Positions 34,065 to 42,786 of a DNA stretch of 64,000 nucleotides are shown here, piece after piece (position 1 is the first letter of the stretch; every line of letters starts with the position of its first letter). Location: contig CAJFNR010000041.1 of assembly GCA_904395335.1 (NCBI GenBank), positions 16,284-80,283 on the forward strand, written 5' to 3'. The position numbers and the translations under genes are program-made. Under the pieces are notes generated by a model, which had not been told where the DNA came from, did not search any database, and worked only from the letters and a program-made list of their open reading frames with translations. This DNA comes from Candidatus Avimonas narfae. GTDB taxonomy: Bacteria > Bacillota > Clostridia > Oscillospirales > Acutalibacteraceae.

Positions 34065-34624
34065 ACAGCTGCCTTTCCGCCGGTGTTACGGCTCTCCGGT
34101 GTTTCACGGGAAACAGTTTCCATCCGATTTTTCAGCTCCGCTGTCTGGGATTCGTCCAGCAGGCGTGCGGGGATGACAAAACTCAGCTCCCGCCCGAAAG
34201 CAAAGCTGAACTGCCCGGCCAGGACATCCCATCGGGTCACCAGCCTCAGCGGCAGATTGCCCTTGACCCGGCCGTTATCCACCTTCACCCGGTCCCCCTC
34301 GAAAACAAAGGTGGTGGCCATGCGCAGTTCTTCCTTGCCATCATATTCTTTGGCAGCGGCACCCCCATCCAGTAACGGCGCGATCATGCCGTCATAGACA
34401 AAGCAGAACAGTCCCAGCAGCAACAGACACAGGGAGGTCCCCGCCGTCATTTGGATGAGGTCGCCGAAAAACAGTCCCGCCGCCCCGGCCAGAAAGCCCA
34501 CCGCGCCCGCAAAACTCAGCAGAGGCAGGCGTTCCTTCCGATCCTGCTTCTTTTGGCGCACGCGGAAAGCGATGTATTCATCCCGGGTCAGCAGCACAGT
34601 ATAGGTCAGTGCCTTCTGTTCCAT
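34061..34624 (-). CDS. YcxB-like membrane protein, single unit
   Basis: 187 residues: LTYTVLLTRDEYIAFRVRQK, two membrane segments (LLSFAGAVGFLAGAAGLFFG, AGTSLCLLLLGLFCFVYDGM), then a beta domain (TTFVFEGDRVKVDNGRVKG, LSFVIPARLLDESQTAELKN). This is the canonical layout of the YcxB-like family, whose function is not known. It carries a degenerate parS at 34100-34115. Confidence 0.75.
   Translation of the reverse strand: MEQKALTYTVLLTRDEYIAFRVRQKKQDRKERLPLLSFAGAVGFLAGAAGLFFGDLIQMTAGTSLCLLLLGLFCFVYDGMIAPLLDGGAAAKEYDGKEELRMATTFVFEGDRVKVDNGRVKGNLPLRLVTRWDVLAGQFSFAFGRELSFVIPARLLDESQTAELKNRMETVSRETPESRNTGGKAAV
34100..34115. promoter_or_regulatory. parS-like site 3, inside a YcxB-like gene
   Basis: TGTTTCACGGGAAACA differs from perfect parS at one position of the core (CACGGG for CACGTG). 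It could be a weak ParB site or, given the GGGAAA part, a hybrid with a Noc site. Confidence 0.5.
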
Positions 34625-34637
34625 AGGGCGTCCCCCC

Positions 34638-35198
34638 TCAAAACAGCCAGCTGCGCTTCACCCGCCGCTTGCGGGCAAAGGTCTGGCGCAAAAATTCCAG
34701 AGCCGTCTCGCCGTCCGCTTGCTCCGCAAAACAGCGGCGGGGCAATATCAGCAACCGCTCCTCATCCTTGCGCAGCAGGATCAAACGCGGCGTTTCGATA
34801 CATTCTTCCATCAGGGCGTAAGAATCGGTGAGAACAAGAGCCGGCGTATGCGTCTCGGCGTAGTCCAGATACAGCTGCACCTGTGCGGGCTCCATCAGGG
34901 CGCGGTAGGTTTCCCAATCCCGCCGGGCACGCCTGCGGATGCGGCCGGGCTCCAACACCAGCACATAAACCATCAGCAGCACGCCCGCCGCTATCAGCAG
35001 CACCCCCAACAGCACCGACCATTCCCCTACCAGCATGCTCAGCCCGGCACAAAACAGGGCAACAGCGGCCAGAATCCACACCACGGCATAACGGAGACGT
35101 CCGCTCCGTCCCGCAGCGATCAGACAAGCGTCTTCGTATTCATCCTGCGTCGGCGCAATGTCCAGCACCGCCCGCGGAGGCGTCTTTTGGGGTCCCAT
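34638..35198 (-). CDS. YcxB-like membrane protein, single unit
   Basis: 186 residues: LDIAPTQDEYEDACLIAAGR, two membrane segments (YAVVWILAAVALFCAGLSML, LLGVLLIAAGVLLMVYVLVL), a basic stretch RIRRRARRDWETYRALM and a beta domain ending RLLILPRRCFAEQADGETAL. The ILPRR-Phe motif near the C-terminus is shared, in degraded form, with the neighbours. Gaps of 13 and 20 bp to the genes on either side indicate one transcript. Confidence 0.75.
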   Translation of the reverse strand: MGPQKTPPRAVLDIAPTQDEYEDACLIAAGRSGRLRYAVVWILAAVALFCAGLSMLVGEWSVLLGVLLIAAGVLLMVYVLVLEPGRIRRRARRDWETYRALMEPAQVQLYLDYAETHTPALVLTDSYALMEECIETPRLILLRKDEERLLILPRRCFAEQADGETALEFLRQTFARKRRVKRSWLF

Positions 35199-35218
35199 AC
35201 CGATTCCCGCCCTTCCGG

Positions 35219-35878
35219 CTATTTTTCCACTTCCAGATTCATCGCTTCCCGGATCAGCTCCCAGGCCCCGCCATTTTCCAGCCGGCGGGGAACCGCCACC
35301 AACCCATCCTGGAACCGGAACAGGATCATGTCCTCATAGGCCCTGGCCTGACACTTTTTGTATTTGAAAAAACGGAACTCGTCGTCGTCTCCGAAACCGA
35401 TACCCCGGTCGTATACCCGCAGTCTTAGGCATTTGTCCATAGCTGTCTGTTTGTCGGCCATACGACGGACAGCCACCTCGGGCACCACTAGCATCAGCAC
35501 ACAGACAGCCAGGGCGGCAATACCGATTCCCAGAGAGGCTGTGCTTTCCAATCCGGACGCAATATACGTTACAATGCAGTTTGCCGCGATAAGAACCAGC
35601 ACCACAGTCTGAGCCGTCAGCCGGCCTTTCCCCGCCCGGCGGCCCAATCCCCGGCGCAGGCAGGAGAGAACCTCTTCCCTGGTCAGGCGGATGGACAGAT
35701 CATACCGCGGCGGCTCTTCGGGAAGCGAGGACGTCGGCGGTTTTACGCCTTCGTCTTCTTGGGCTCGCGGGATGTTTTTCTCCCCTTTTTTCCCGTCGGC
35801 ATCCTTCTCCGGATAGGGAACCGCTGTGGTATCCTCCCCTATATTCTCCGTTTCCGGTGTTTTCTTTTTCTCGTCCAT
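35219..35878 (-). CDS. YcxB-like membrane protein with charged N-terminal tail
   Basis: 219 residues from the ATG at 35878 (GGGAGG upstream). A ~75-residue hydrophilic Lys/Glu-rich tail precedes YDLSIRLTREEVLSCLRRGL, two membrane segments (VVLVLIAANCIVTYIASGL, LGIGIAALAVCVLMLVVPEV) and a beta domain ending DGLVAVPRRLENGGAW. It begins 22 bp after the gyrB stop. Its placement suggests co-transcription with gyrB; the function is unknown. Confidence 0.74.
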   Translation of the reverse strand: MDEKKKTPETENIGEDTTAVPYPEKDADGKKGEKNIPRAQEDEGVKPPTSSLPEEPPRYDLSIRLTREEVLSCLRRGLGRRAGKGRLTAQTVVLVLIAANCIVTYIASGLESTASLGIGIAALAVCVLMLVVPEVAVRRMADKQTAMDKCLRLRVYDRGIGFGDDDEFRFFKYKKCQARAYEDMILFRFQDGLVAVPRRLENGGAWELIREAMNLEVEK

Positions 35879-35900
35879 AACGGCCTCCCGCCCCCAGGCG

Positions 35901-37877
35901 TCAAATATCCAGATTGCTGACGTACTGGGCGTTGCGCTCAATAAAATCCCGGCGAGGCTCCACCTTATCCCCCATCAGGATGGTGAACACTTCATCCGCC
36001 GCCGCCGCGTCCTCAATCTCCACCCGCAGCATGGTACGGAAAGCCGGGTCCATGGTGGTCTCCCAGAGCTGCTCCGGATCCATTTCACCGAGGCCCTTGT
36101 ACCGCTGGATATCCGCATTACCTCCCAGCTCCTGGATAAACTGATCCCTCTCCTGATCGGAGAAAGCGTACCGGATCTGTTTCCCCTTGGATACCTTGAA
36201 CAGCGGCGGCTGGGCAATATACACGTGTCCTTCTTCCACCAGCGGACGCATATAGCGGAAAAAGAAGGTTAGCAGCAGGGTACGGATATGGGAACCGTCC
36301 ACATCGGCATCGGCCATGATGATGACCTTGCCGTAGCGGAGCTTGGACAAATCAAAATCGTCTCCGATTCCACAGCCCAGAGCGATGACAATAGGCACCA
36401 GCTTCAGATTGCCGTATACCTTGTCCAATCGGGCCTTTTCCACGTTGAGCATCTTGCCCCACAGAGGAAGGATGGCCTGGAAATTGCGGTCCCGCCCCTG
36501 AATGGCGGAGCCTCCGGCGGAATCACCCTCGACGATATACAGCTCGGTGCGGTCCGCGTCGCTCCAGATACAGTCCGCCAATTTTTCCGGCATGCGGGTG
36601 GAGGAAAGGCCGCTCTTTTTCCGCGCCAGCTCCCGCGCCCTCTGGGCCGCCTCCCGCACGCGGGAAGCGCTGATGGACTTTTCCAGGATTGCTTTAGCAA
36701 CCGCGGGGTTTTCTTCCAGAAAATCCGTCAGCTTTTCGCTGAGCAGGGAATTGACCAGGGTTCCCATGGAAGTATTGCCCAGCTTGGCCTTGGTCTGCCC
36801 CTCAAACTGGGCGTCCTTTAGCTTGACGCTGATGACGGCGGTCAGCCCTTCCCGTACATCGTCGCCCTTGAGGCTGTTGTCCCCCTCCTTGAGCAGGGAA
36901 TGACGCCGGGCGTAATCGTTGAAAATCCGGGTAATGGCGGTTTTAAACGCGGTTTCATGAGTACCGCCGTCCACGGTATGAATATTGTTTGCAAAGGAGA
37001 GGATATTCTCATTGTAGCTGTCGTTGTACTGGAAGGCCACCTCCGCTACGGAATCCTTGTCCGCCACAGTAAGATGCACCACGTCGGGATGCAGCACCTC
37101 GTAGCCCCGGGTCTTGTTCATATAGTCCACAAAGGAGGAGATGCCCCCCTCGTAGCAGTACACCTCGGGGACGGCAGGGGACTCCGGCGTTTCATTGCGC
37201 CGGTCGGTCAGGCTTATGGACAGGCCTGCATTGAGAAAAGCCTGCTCCCGCAAACGCTTTTGCAGGGTTTCCAGATCGTATTCGGTGGTTTCGGTAAAAA
37301 TTTCCGCATCCGCCTTGAAACGGATCAGGGTGCCGCTATGGTCACAGTCGCCGATAACTGTCAGATCGTTGACCGGCTGGCCCCGTTCAAATCGCTGGGC
37401 GTAGATTTTGCCTTCGTGGCCCACTTCCACCTCCAGCCATTCGGACAGGGCGTTGACCACAGAGGATCCCACGCCATGCAGGCCGCCGGATACTTTGTAG
37501 CCGCTGCCGCCAAATTTGCCTCCGGCGTGCAGCACGGTCAACACCACCGTTACGGCGGGCAGCCCCACTTTTTCCTGGATGCCCACCGGGATGCCACGGC
37601 CGTTGTCCCGCACCGAGATCACATCGCCGGGCAGAATCTCCACCTCGATGTGGGTACAGTATCCTGCCAGCGCCTCGTCGATAGAGTTGTCCACGATTTC
37701 GTAAACCAGGTGATGCAGGCCCCGGGGGCCGGTGGAGCCAATATACATGCCAGGCCGCTTGCGGACTGCCTCCAGTCCCTCCAATACCTGGATTTGGCTT
37801 TCGTCATAGGGCTGATTGTCCACCGCCCCAAAATTCTCGACAGCGTCCGGATTGTTTTTGATTTCCTGTTCGTCCAT
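35901..37877 (-). CDS. gyrB: DNA gyrase subunit B
   Basis: 658 residues. The GHKL ATPase domain is at the N-terminus ([43 protein letters not shown]). The transducer follows, then the Toprim metal site ([10 protein letters not shown], then [20 protein letters not shown]) and the C-terminal tail [19 protein letters not shown]. It powers negative supercoiling with GyrA. GGAGG before the ATG at 37877. It follows remB by 75 bp in the dnaN-S4-recF-remB-gyrB run. Confidence 0.98.
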   Translation of the reverse strand: MDEQEIKNNPDAVENFGAVDNQPYDESQIQVLEGLEAVRKRPGMYIGSTGPRGLHHLVYEIVDNSIDEALAGYCTHIEVEILPGDVISVRDNGRGIPVGIQEKVGLPAVTVVLTVLHAGGKFGGSGYKVSGGLHGVGSSVVNALSEWLEVEVGHEGKIYAQRFERGQPVNDLTVIGDCDHSGTLIRFKADAEIFTETTEYDLETLQKRLREQAFLNAGLSISLTDRRNETPESPAVPEVYCYEGGISSFVDYMNKTRGYEVLHPDVVHLTVADKDSVAEVAFQYNDSYNENILSFANNIHTVDGGTHETAFKTAITRIFNDYARRHSLLKEGDNSLKGDDVREGLTAVISVKLKDAQFEGQTKAKLGNTSMGTLVNSLLSEKLTDFLEENPAVAKAILEKSISASRVREAAQRARELARKKSGLSSTRMPEKLADCIWSDADRTELYIVEGDSAGGSAIQGRDRNFQAILPLWGKMLNVEKARLDKVYGNLKLVPIVIALGCGIGDDFDLSKLRYGKVIIMADADVDGSHIRTLLLTFFFRYMRPLVEEGHVYIAQPPLFKVSKGKQIRYAFSDQERDQFIQELGGNADIQRYKGLGEMDPEQLWETTMDPAFRTMLRVEIEDAAAADEVFTILMGDKVEPRRDFIERNAQYVSNLDI

Positions 37878-37952
37878 GGGTCAATCCTCCATCTTTTCAG
37901 GCGTGGTTCTGTTTGCTCGGTTTCCCGCATAGGAATGGGACAAAGCCTGTCC

Positions 37953-38228
37953 TCAGCCCGGCAGGACGCCGCCCTCCCACGCCGTGCTGCGGCGCAGCAG
38001 GGTGGCTGTGGACAGCTGGGAGATATACACGGTTTCGTTTCCGTCCCTGTCCCGGGTGATGACAAAGGATCGGGGCAGCTCAGGGGAAACATTGACCACC
38101 CGCCCTTTTTTCTCCGCCTCGGCGAGAAAACGGCGGGTGTGGGCTGCGACTGTGGTGTTTTCCAGATCGAATACCCCGATGATCTCCTTAAACCGGACCA
38201 CCACTTCCTGTCCCAAATGCAGATACAC
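37953..38228 (-). CDS. remB: RemB/YaaB-type DUF370 regulator
   Basis: 91 residues: [60 protein letters not shown]. This is the DUF370 family between recF and gyrB in Firmicutes, related to RemA, a DNA-binding regulator of extracellular matrix genes in Bacillus. Its first 41 bp overlap the 3' end of recF in another frame. The close order suggests coupled translation. Confidence 0.9.
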   Translation of the reverse strand: MYLHLGQEVVVRFKEIIGVFDLENTTVAAHTRRFLAEAEKKGRVVNVSPELPRSFVITRDRDGNETVYISQLSTATLLRRSTAWEGGVLPG

Positions 38229-39363
38229 TCCCGTTTTCCCCTTTCTCCTCGGTCAGCGTCCCGGCCCGGATGCTCCAGGCCCGGCTGTTTCGGTTGCCTC
38301 GGTCCAGCCGCAGGACGGTGCCCGGTTCACAGCAGGTGATGAATACCTGCCAATCCTCGATGCGGTTGAGTATATAATCCTGTCGGGCGGCGTCCAGCTC
38401 GCTCATCACGTCGTCCAGCAGCGCCACGGGCTTTTCCCCGGTGGCTTCTTCCAACAGCGCCGCTTCCGCCAGCTTGAGTGCCAGGGCCGCGGACCTCTGC
38501 TGCCCCTGAGAACCAAAGGCGCGGGCCGGCAACTGATTGATCTCGATAATCAGATCGTCCCGGTGAGGGCCGGCGGTGGTGAATCCCGCCGCCTGGTCTG
38601 CGGCGCGGCGGCTGCACAACAGCCGATACAGCGCTTCCGTCTCCTCCCGGACCGACCGAGAGTCCGTTTCTCCGCACTCCTCCCCCGCCCTTCGATAGGA
38701 AAGCGAGAGAATCTCTTTGCCGCCGGAAAGCCCCTGATACAGCGCCCCTGCTGCTGCCGCCAAACGGTCTGTGTAGCGACGGCGGGCGGCGAGAATATAT
38801 CCGCCCGCCCGGGCCAGCTTCTGATCCCACACATCCAGCAACTCCTCCGCCCCCAGCCCCAGAGGGCCGTTTTTCAGCAGGGCGTTGCGCTGGGCCAGGG
38901 CCCGGTGGTATTCGGACAGAGTGGCAATGTACCCGGGACGCAGCTGACAGTAGGCGGCATCCAGAAACCGACGGCGGGCGTCCGGCCCTTCCCGTACCAA
39001 GGACAGGTCCGCCGGAGAAAAGACCACAGCGCAGAACTGTCCCGCCAGCCGGGAAGGTGACGGCTGAACCACGCCGTTGAGCACCGCCTGACGGCGGCGG
39101 ACAATGGTCAGTTCCGCTTCCTGGACCCGTCCCGCTGCCTCAAAGGTGAGAATCAGGTGGGCTTTTTCTTTCCCGAACCCCGGCAGCTCGCTGTCCCGGG
39201 AACCCCGGAAACTTTTGCCGCCGGTAAAAAGCCACAGGGCCTCCAGTAAATTGGTTTTCCCCTGGGCATTGTCCCCGTACAGAACATTGACCCCGGTCAC
39301 CGGTGTCAGCGTACCGCTTTGCAGATTGCGGAAGCCCTCAAAGCGCAGCTCCCGGACAATCAT
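38188..39363 (-). CDS. recF: DNA replication/repair protein RecF
   Basis: 391 residues. Walker A is [20 protein letters not shown] (about residue 29), the signature motif is [20 protein letters not shown] and Walker B is [14 protein letters not shown]. It loads RecA at gaps with RecO and RecR. It is about 20 residues longer at the C-terminus than usual, and that extension is exactly the part overlapping remB. It overlaps the S4 gene upstream by 4 bp. Confidence 0.96.
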   Translation of the reverse strand: MIVRELRFEGFRNLQSGTLTPVTGVNVLYGDNAQGKTNLLEALWLFTGGKSFRGSRDSELPGFGKEKAHLILTFEAAGRVQEAELTIVRRRQAVLNGVVQPSPSRLAGQFCAVVFSPADLSLVREGPDARRRFLDAAYCQLRPGYIATLSEYHRALAQRNALLKNGPLGLGAEELLDVWDQKLARAGGYILAARRRYTDRLAAAAGALYQGLSGGKEILSLSYRRAGEECGETDSRSVREETEALYRLLCSRRAADQAAGFTTAGPHRDDLIIEINQLPARAFGSQGQQRSAALALKLAEAALLEEATGEKPVALLDDVMSELDAARQDYILNRIEDWQVFITCCEPGTVLRLDRGNRNSRAWSIRAGTLTEEKGENGSVSAFGTGSGGPV

Positions 39364-39611
39364 GGTTCTTGCCTTTGTGAAACGGCATATTCTGTTTTGC
39401 TGTCCAGCAGACGGGCCCTGTCACCGGGACGCAGCTTTTTGCCTCTCTGCAGGCATACCTCATCGTTGACCAGCACCCGTCCGGACTGAATCAGCACCTT
39501 GGCCTCCCCGCCGGTGTCGGCGGCCCCCGCCAGTTTCAGCAGGGCGTCCAGCCGGATCCATTCGGTGACGATGGGAACGGACTGACAGGTTTCTTGTTTC
39601 ACATCTTCCAC
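39360..39611 (-). CDS. yaaA: S4-domain RNA-binding protein (YaaA type)
   Basis: 83 residues. The S4 fold reads [20 protein letters not shown] and [20 protein letters not shown]. The gene is always between dnaN and recF in Firmicutes and has been linked to ribosome assembly. It lies 9 bp after dnaN and overlaps recF by 4 bp. Confidence 0.93.
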   Translation of the reverse strand: MEDVKQETCQSVPIVTEWIRLDALLKLAGAADTGGEAKVLIQSGRVLVNDEVCLQRGKKLRPGDRARLLDSKTEYAVSQRQEP

Positions 39612-39620
39612 CCGTTTCCC

Positions 39621-40730
39621 TTATTTTTTCAGCCGGACAGGCAGCACCAGGAACAGGAAGGATTCTCCCTCGGGGGGAAGCACCTTCATGGGCGATAAGG
39701 CACCGCCCAGCTCAATGCGGACCTCGTCCGTCTCGGTATTTTTTAGCGCGTCCAGCAGAAAACGGCTGTTGAAGCCCATTTCCTCGCTGTCCCCCTTGAT
39801 TTTGGCGGGAATCACGTCGTTGACGCTACCCAGTGGGGTGGTGCAGGAGATCTGAATCTCATCGTCGTGGAAATCGCATACCAGTGGGGATTTGATGCGG
39901 TCGTTGATGACCAGAGAAGCACGCTCCACCGCATCAATAAGATCCCGAGTATTCAGACTGATGGTGGTGGTCACTTGCTGGGGGATGGCCTTGCGATAGG
40001 GAAGAAATTCGCCGTCCAACAACCGCGAGATGACGGCATAGCCGCCGATTTCCATCACAATGTGCCGGCGGCCCACCGCCATGGACATGGGGGTGTCGTC
40101 GTCGGAGAGAAGTTTGAGCACCTCATTGAGGGTTTTGCCCGGCACAACGAAGGTGGCCGTCTCTTTGCTCTGTATTGGCTCGCACCGCACCGCTAGACGG
40201 GAGCCATCCACTGCCACCAAGCGCACGCTGTCCTCTGCGATTTCAAACTGTACGCCGGTGTGAACGGGGCGGGCGTCGGTTTGTGCCACGGCAAAAATAG
40301 TCTGGCGGATCATACTGCGCAGCAGGTTCTGCGGCAGAGTGAAGGCGGCTCCGTCGGGGACGGTGGGAATCTCCGGATATTCCGTGGCCGACAAGCCGAT
40401 AATGGTGAATTCCGTTTGTCCGCTGGTGATGAGGGTATTGTATTTTTCATCGCAGGACAACCGTACTTGGTCGCCGGGAAGACGGCGCACGATTTCGCCA
40501 AAGAGCTTGGCAGATAGTACGATTTCACCGGGTTCGCTCACCTGGGCTTCGATGGTGGTGGTGATGCCTAAATCCAGATCGTAGCCTGCCAGAAACAGAG
40601 ACGATCCGGAGGTGCGCAGAAGCACGCCTTCCAGTGAGGGAAGAGTGGATTTGCCGGAGACAGCCCGCTGGACGTTATTGACAGCGTCCAGAAGGGCCTG
40701 ACGGTCGCAGACGAATTTCATTTTGGTCAC
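39621..40730 (-). CDS. dnaN: DNA polymerase III sliding clamp (beta subunit)
   Basis: 369 residues in three clamp domains: MKFVCDRQALLDAVNNVQRA at the start, EIVRRLPGDQVRLSCDEKYN in domain I, NSRFLLDALKNTETDEVRIE and the C-terminal FLFLVLPVRLKK. It forms the ring that tethers the polymerase. The start is clear (AAAGGTG before the ATG). The gap to dnaA is unusually long at 383 bp and holds the oriC candidate. Confidence 0.98.
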   Translation of the reverse strand: MTKMKFVCDRQALLDAVNNVQRAVSGKSTLPSLEGVLLRTSGSSLFLAGYDLDLGITTTIEAQVSEPGEIVLSAKLFGEIVRRLPGDQVRLSCDEKYNTLITSGQTEFTIIGLSATEYPEIPTVPDGAAFTLPQNLLRSMIRQTIFAVAQTDARPVHTGVQFEIAEDSVRLVAVDGSRLAVRCEPIQSKETATFVVPGKTLNEVLKLLSDDDTPMSMAVGRRHIVMEIGGYAVISRLLDGEFLPYRKAIPQQVTTTISLNTRDLIDAVERASLVINDRIKSPLVCDFHDDEIQISCTTPLGSVNDVIPAKIKGDSEEMGFNSRFLLDALKNTETDEVRIELGGALSPMKVLPPEGESFLFLVLPVRLKK

Positions 40731-41113
40731 ACCTTTCGGTTTCCTTTTCCAAAAACATACTTTTTCTTTTCGTAGTCTATAGTAGGGGCGGTGGAAACGG
40801 GGGAAAACCCGTTTTTTCCGCTTGCCAGCGTCTTTTTTTCGGTTTTTTCGCGGTGGATTTCCCGTGAGAAAAATTTGGGAAAAGTGGAAATGGCTTTTTT
40901 CTTTTCACAGCAGAGGGGAAGGAGGTGACGAAAAAGTGGAAAAACCGTGGAAAAATCCTCCATTTGTCGGGCGGAAGCAATTTTCTTTTTTCACGGGTTT
41001 CAGGGGAAAAGAGGAGAAAACCCGGAGGAAAAGCTGTGGAAAGAAGGAGGAAAACCGGCGAAAGGGGAAATCCGCCCACTCCGGAGGAAGCTCCAAAGGG
41101 GCGATGTGGAAAA
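40731..41113. other. Candidate oriC unwinding region in the dnaA-dnaN gap
   Basis: Read from dnaA towards dnaN (minus strand) this gap has six TTTCCAC-type DnaA-box-like motifs: TTTTCCACA at 41103-41111, TTTCCACAG near 41034, a close pair near 40946 and 40934, one near 40877, and GTTTCCACC at 40790-40798. Directly after the last box come GCCCC, then CTACTA (40780-40785) and TAGACTACG, matching the order DnaA-box, GC block, DnaA-trio of the Bacillus basal unwinding system. An A/T-rich stretch follows before the dnaN ribosome site. No perfect TTATCCACA is present. The plus strand of the region is strongly purine-rich. Confidence 0.55.
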
Positions 41114-42475
41114 TCAGGACTCGCTAATATTTTTAACGATATCGGATACCATGCCTTTAAAAGAGGGTTCTTTCTCCATGCGGGACTCCACCTTTTGGAT
41201 AGCGTATACGATGGTAGAATGGTCCCGGGTGCCGAATTCCTGTCCGATGGATTTCATGGGCATGCCGGTGATGGTGCGCACCACATAGGCCGCCACCTGC
41301 CGTGCCTGAGAGATGGGAGCCGACCGTTTGGTGGATCGGATATCCTCCGGAGCCACGTTCATGGTACGGGCCACTTCATTGATGATGCGCTCCACGGTCA
41401 CGGGAACCGGCTGGCTGTCGTTACGGATGTCGCGGATGGCGTTCTGCGCGGTGATGAGGGTAGGCTGCTCCCCTTCCAGAAGATATTGAGCCCGCATACA
41501 TTTGACCGCACCCTCCAGCTGACGGACGTTGCTTTTGAGCTGAGTGGCGATATATTCCGCAATGTCATCGGTGATGGCCAGCTCCAACAGCTGGGCCTTG
41601 CGTTTGATAATGGCGATGCGGGTTTCCAGGTCCGGGGGCTGGATATCCGCCAGCAGGCCCATTTCAAACCGGGTGCGCAGCCGGTCTTCCAGCGCGGAGA
41701 TTTCCCGGGGCGGCCGGTCGGAGGTGAGCACGATCTGCTTGTTGGCCTGATGCAGGGCGTCGAAGGTATGGAAAAATTCCTCCTGAGTGGAGGTTTTGCC
41801 CGCGATAAACTGGATATCATCCACCAGCAGCACATCTGCCTGGCGGTATTTGGCCCGGAATTCCGGCGTGGTACCGGAACCGATGGCCTCGATGAGCTCG
41901 TTGGCGATGTACTCGCCCTTGGTGTATATGATTTTGACCGCCGGCGTGTGGCGCTTTACCTCGTTGCAGATGGCATACAGCAGGTGAGTTTTACCCAGTC
42001 CGGAAGGGCCGTAGATAAACAGGGGATTGTAATATCCCGCAGGCTTGCTGGCCACTGCCTGAGCGGCGGCGTGGGCGAATTTGTTGGAGGAGCCCACGAT
42101 AAAGTTTTCAAAGGAGTATTCGTAGTCGGAGCTTTTTTGTCCGAAAAGGTTGCCGGGCTCCGGTTCCTGAAGGGGAACCGGGATATCCGCAGAGGGAGAA
42201 ACCGGCGCGGAAGGGGCGCTGTCCTCCTCCGACAGGATTTTCAGCCCCAGTGGAATGCCCAGCACCTTTTCAAAGGCTTCCTGCAGGCGGGCGGCATAAT
42301 GCTGGGAAACAATTTTCCGCTGAAAATTGGTGTGTACATTTACCACCACTTCCCCGTCCTCAATGGTGACGGGATGGATGCAAGAGATCCAGACATTATA
42401 GGCGACCTCGCTGATATCGTCCAGCCCATGAAGATAATTGAGTATCTCCGACCAGGCTTCCTTAATGGTTTCCAT
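41114..42475 (-). CDS. dnaA: Replication initiator DnaA
   Basis: 453 residues from the ATG at 42475 (AAGGAG 10 bp upstream; the open frame begins 8 codons earlier over the ribosome site). Domain I begins METIKEAWSEILNYLHGLDD. The AAA+ domain has Walker A IYGPSGLGKTHLLYA and Walker B VLLVDDIQFIAGK. The DNA-binding domain IV carries SRDHSTIVYAIQKV-like residues (FGTRDHSTIVYAIQKVESRM). The promoter at 42519-42547 is near consensus. mnmE lies directly upstream on the same strand. Confidence 0.98.
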   Translation of the reverse strand: METIKEAWSEILNYLHGLDDISEVAYNVWISCIHPVTIEDGEVVVNVHTNFQRKIVSQHYAARLQEAFEKVLGIPLGLKILSEEDSAPSAPVSPSADIPVPLQEPEPGNLFGQKSSDYEYSFENFIVGSSNKFAHAAAQAVASKPAGYYNPLFIYGPSGLGKTHLLYAICNEVKRHTPAVKIIYTKGEYIANELIEAIGSGTTPEFRAKYRQADVLLVDDIQFIAGKTSTQEEFFHTFDALHQANKQIVLTSDRPPREISALEDRLRTRFEMGLLADIQPPDLETRIAIIKRKAQLLELAITDDIAEYIATQLKSNVRQLEGAVKCMRAQYLLEGEQPTLITAQNAIRDIRNDSQPVPVTVERIINEVARTMNVAPEDIRSTKRSAPISQARQVAAYVVRTITGMPMKSIGQEFGTRDHSTIVYAIQKVESRMEKEPSFKGMVSDIVKNISES

Positions 42476-42518
42476 ATGGCCATTTCTCCTTAAAAGCATT
42501 CAGTGCATGTTCTTTTTC

Positions 42519-42547
42519 AGTATAGCATAAAATTCTCTTCATTTCAA
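42519..42547 (-). promoter_or_regulatory. Sigma-A promoter of dnaA
   Basis: Minus strand TTGAAA (42542-42547), 17-nt spacer, TATACT (42519-42524), with about 35 nt of leader. No DnaA box is evident next to it, so autoregulation by DnaA is not obvious from sequence. Confidence 0.82.
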
Positions 42548-42595
42548 TCACAACTGCGGATAGAAGACCTACAATATAATAAAGTAATATATTAA

Positions 42596-42631
42596 TAAGA
42601 GACAAAAAACAGCGGAAAAATTTTTCCGCTG
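42596..42631 (-). terminator. Terminator after mnmE
   Basis: Minus strand CAGCGGAAAAA / TTTTTCCGCTG, a perfect 11-bp inverted repeat with no loop spacer, then TTTTTTG. It lies about 155 nt after the mnmE stop; nothing else is recognised in 42632-42786 apart from an AT-rich stretch. Confidence 0.85.
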
Positions 42632-42786
42632 CTGGATACAATGAAGGAGGTATTTTTTGGGGAAAATTTTTGGGGTCAAAGGACTTTTTACAGGGTTGTT
42701 CCAGAAAATGAATGGCTCTAGGTGCAGTATAATGATATACCGCTTTGCTTTTTCACCCCTAAAACAACCTTCGATTCTTAGAGAAA

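Noticed and set aside
36900..38339. Plus-strand frame of 479 codons opposite gyrB and remB
   Set aside because: Antisense echo of gyrB; no conserved domain.
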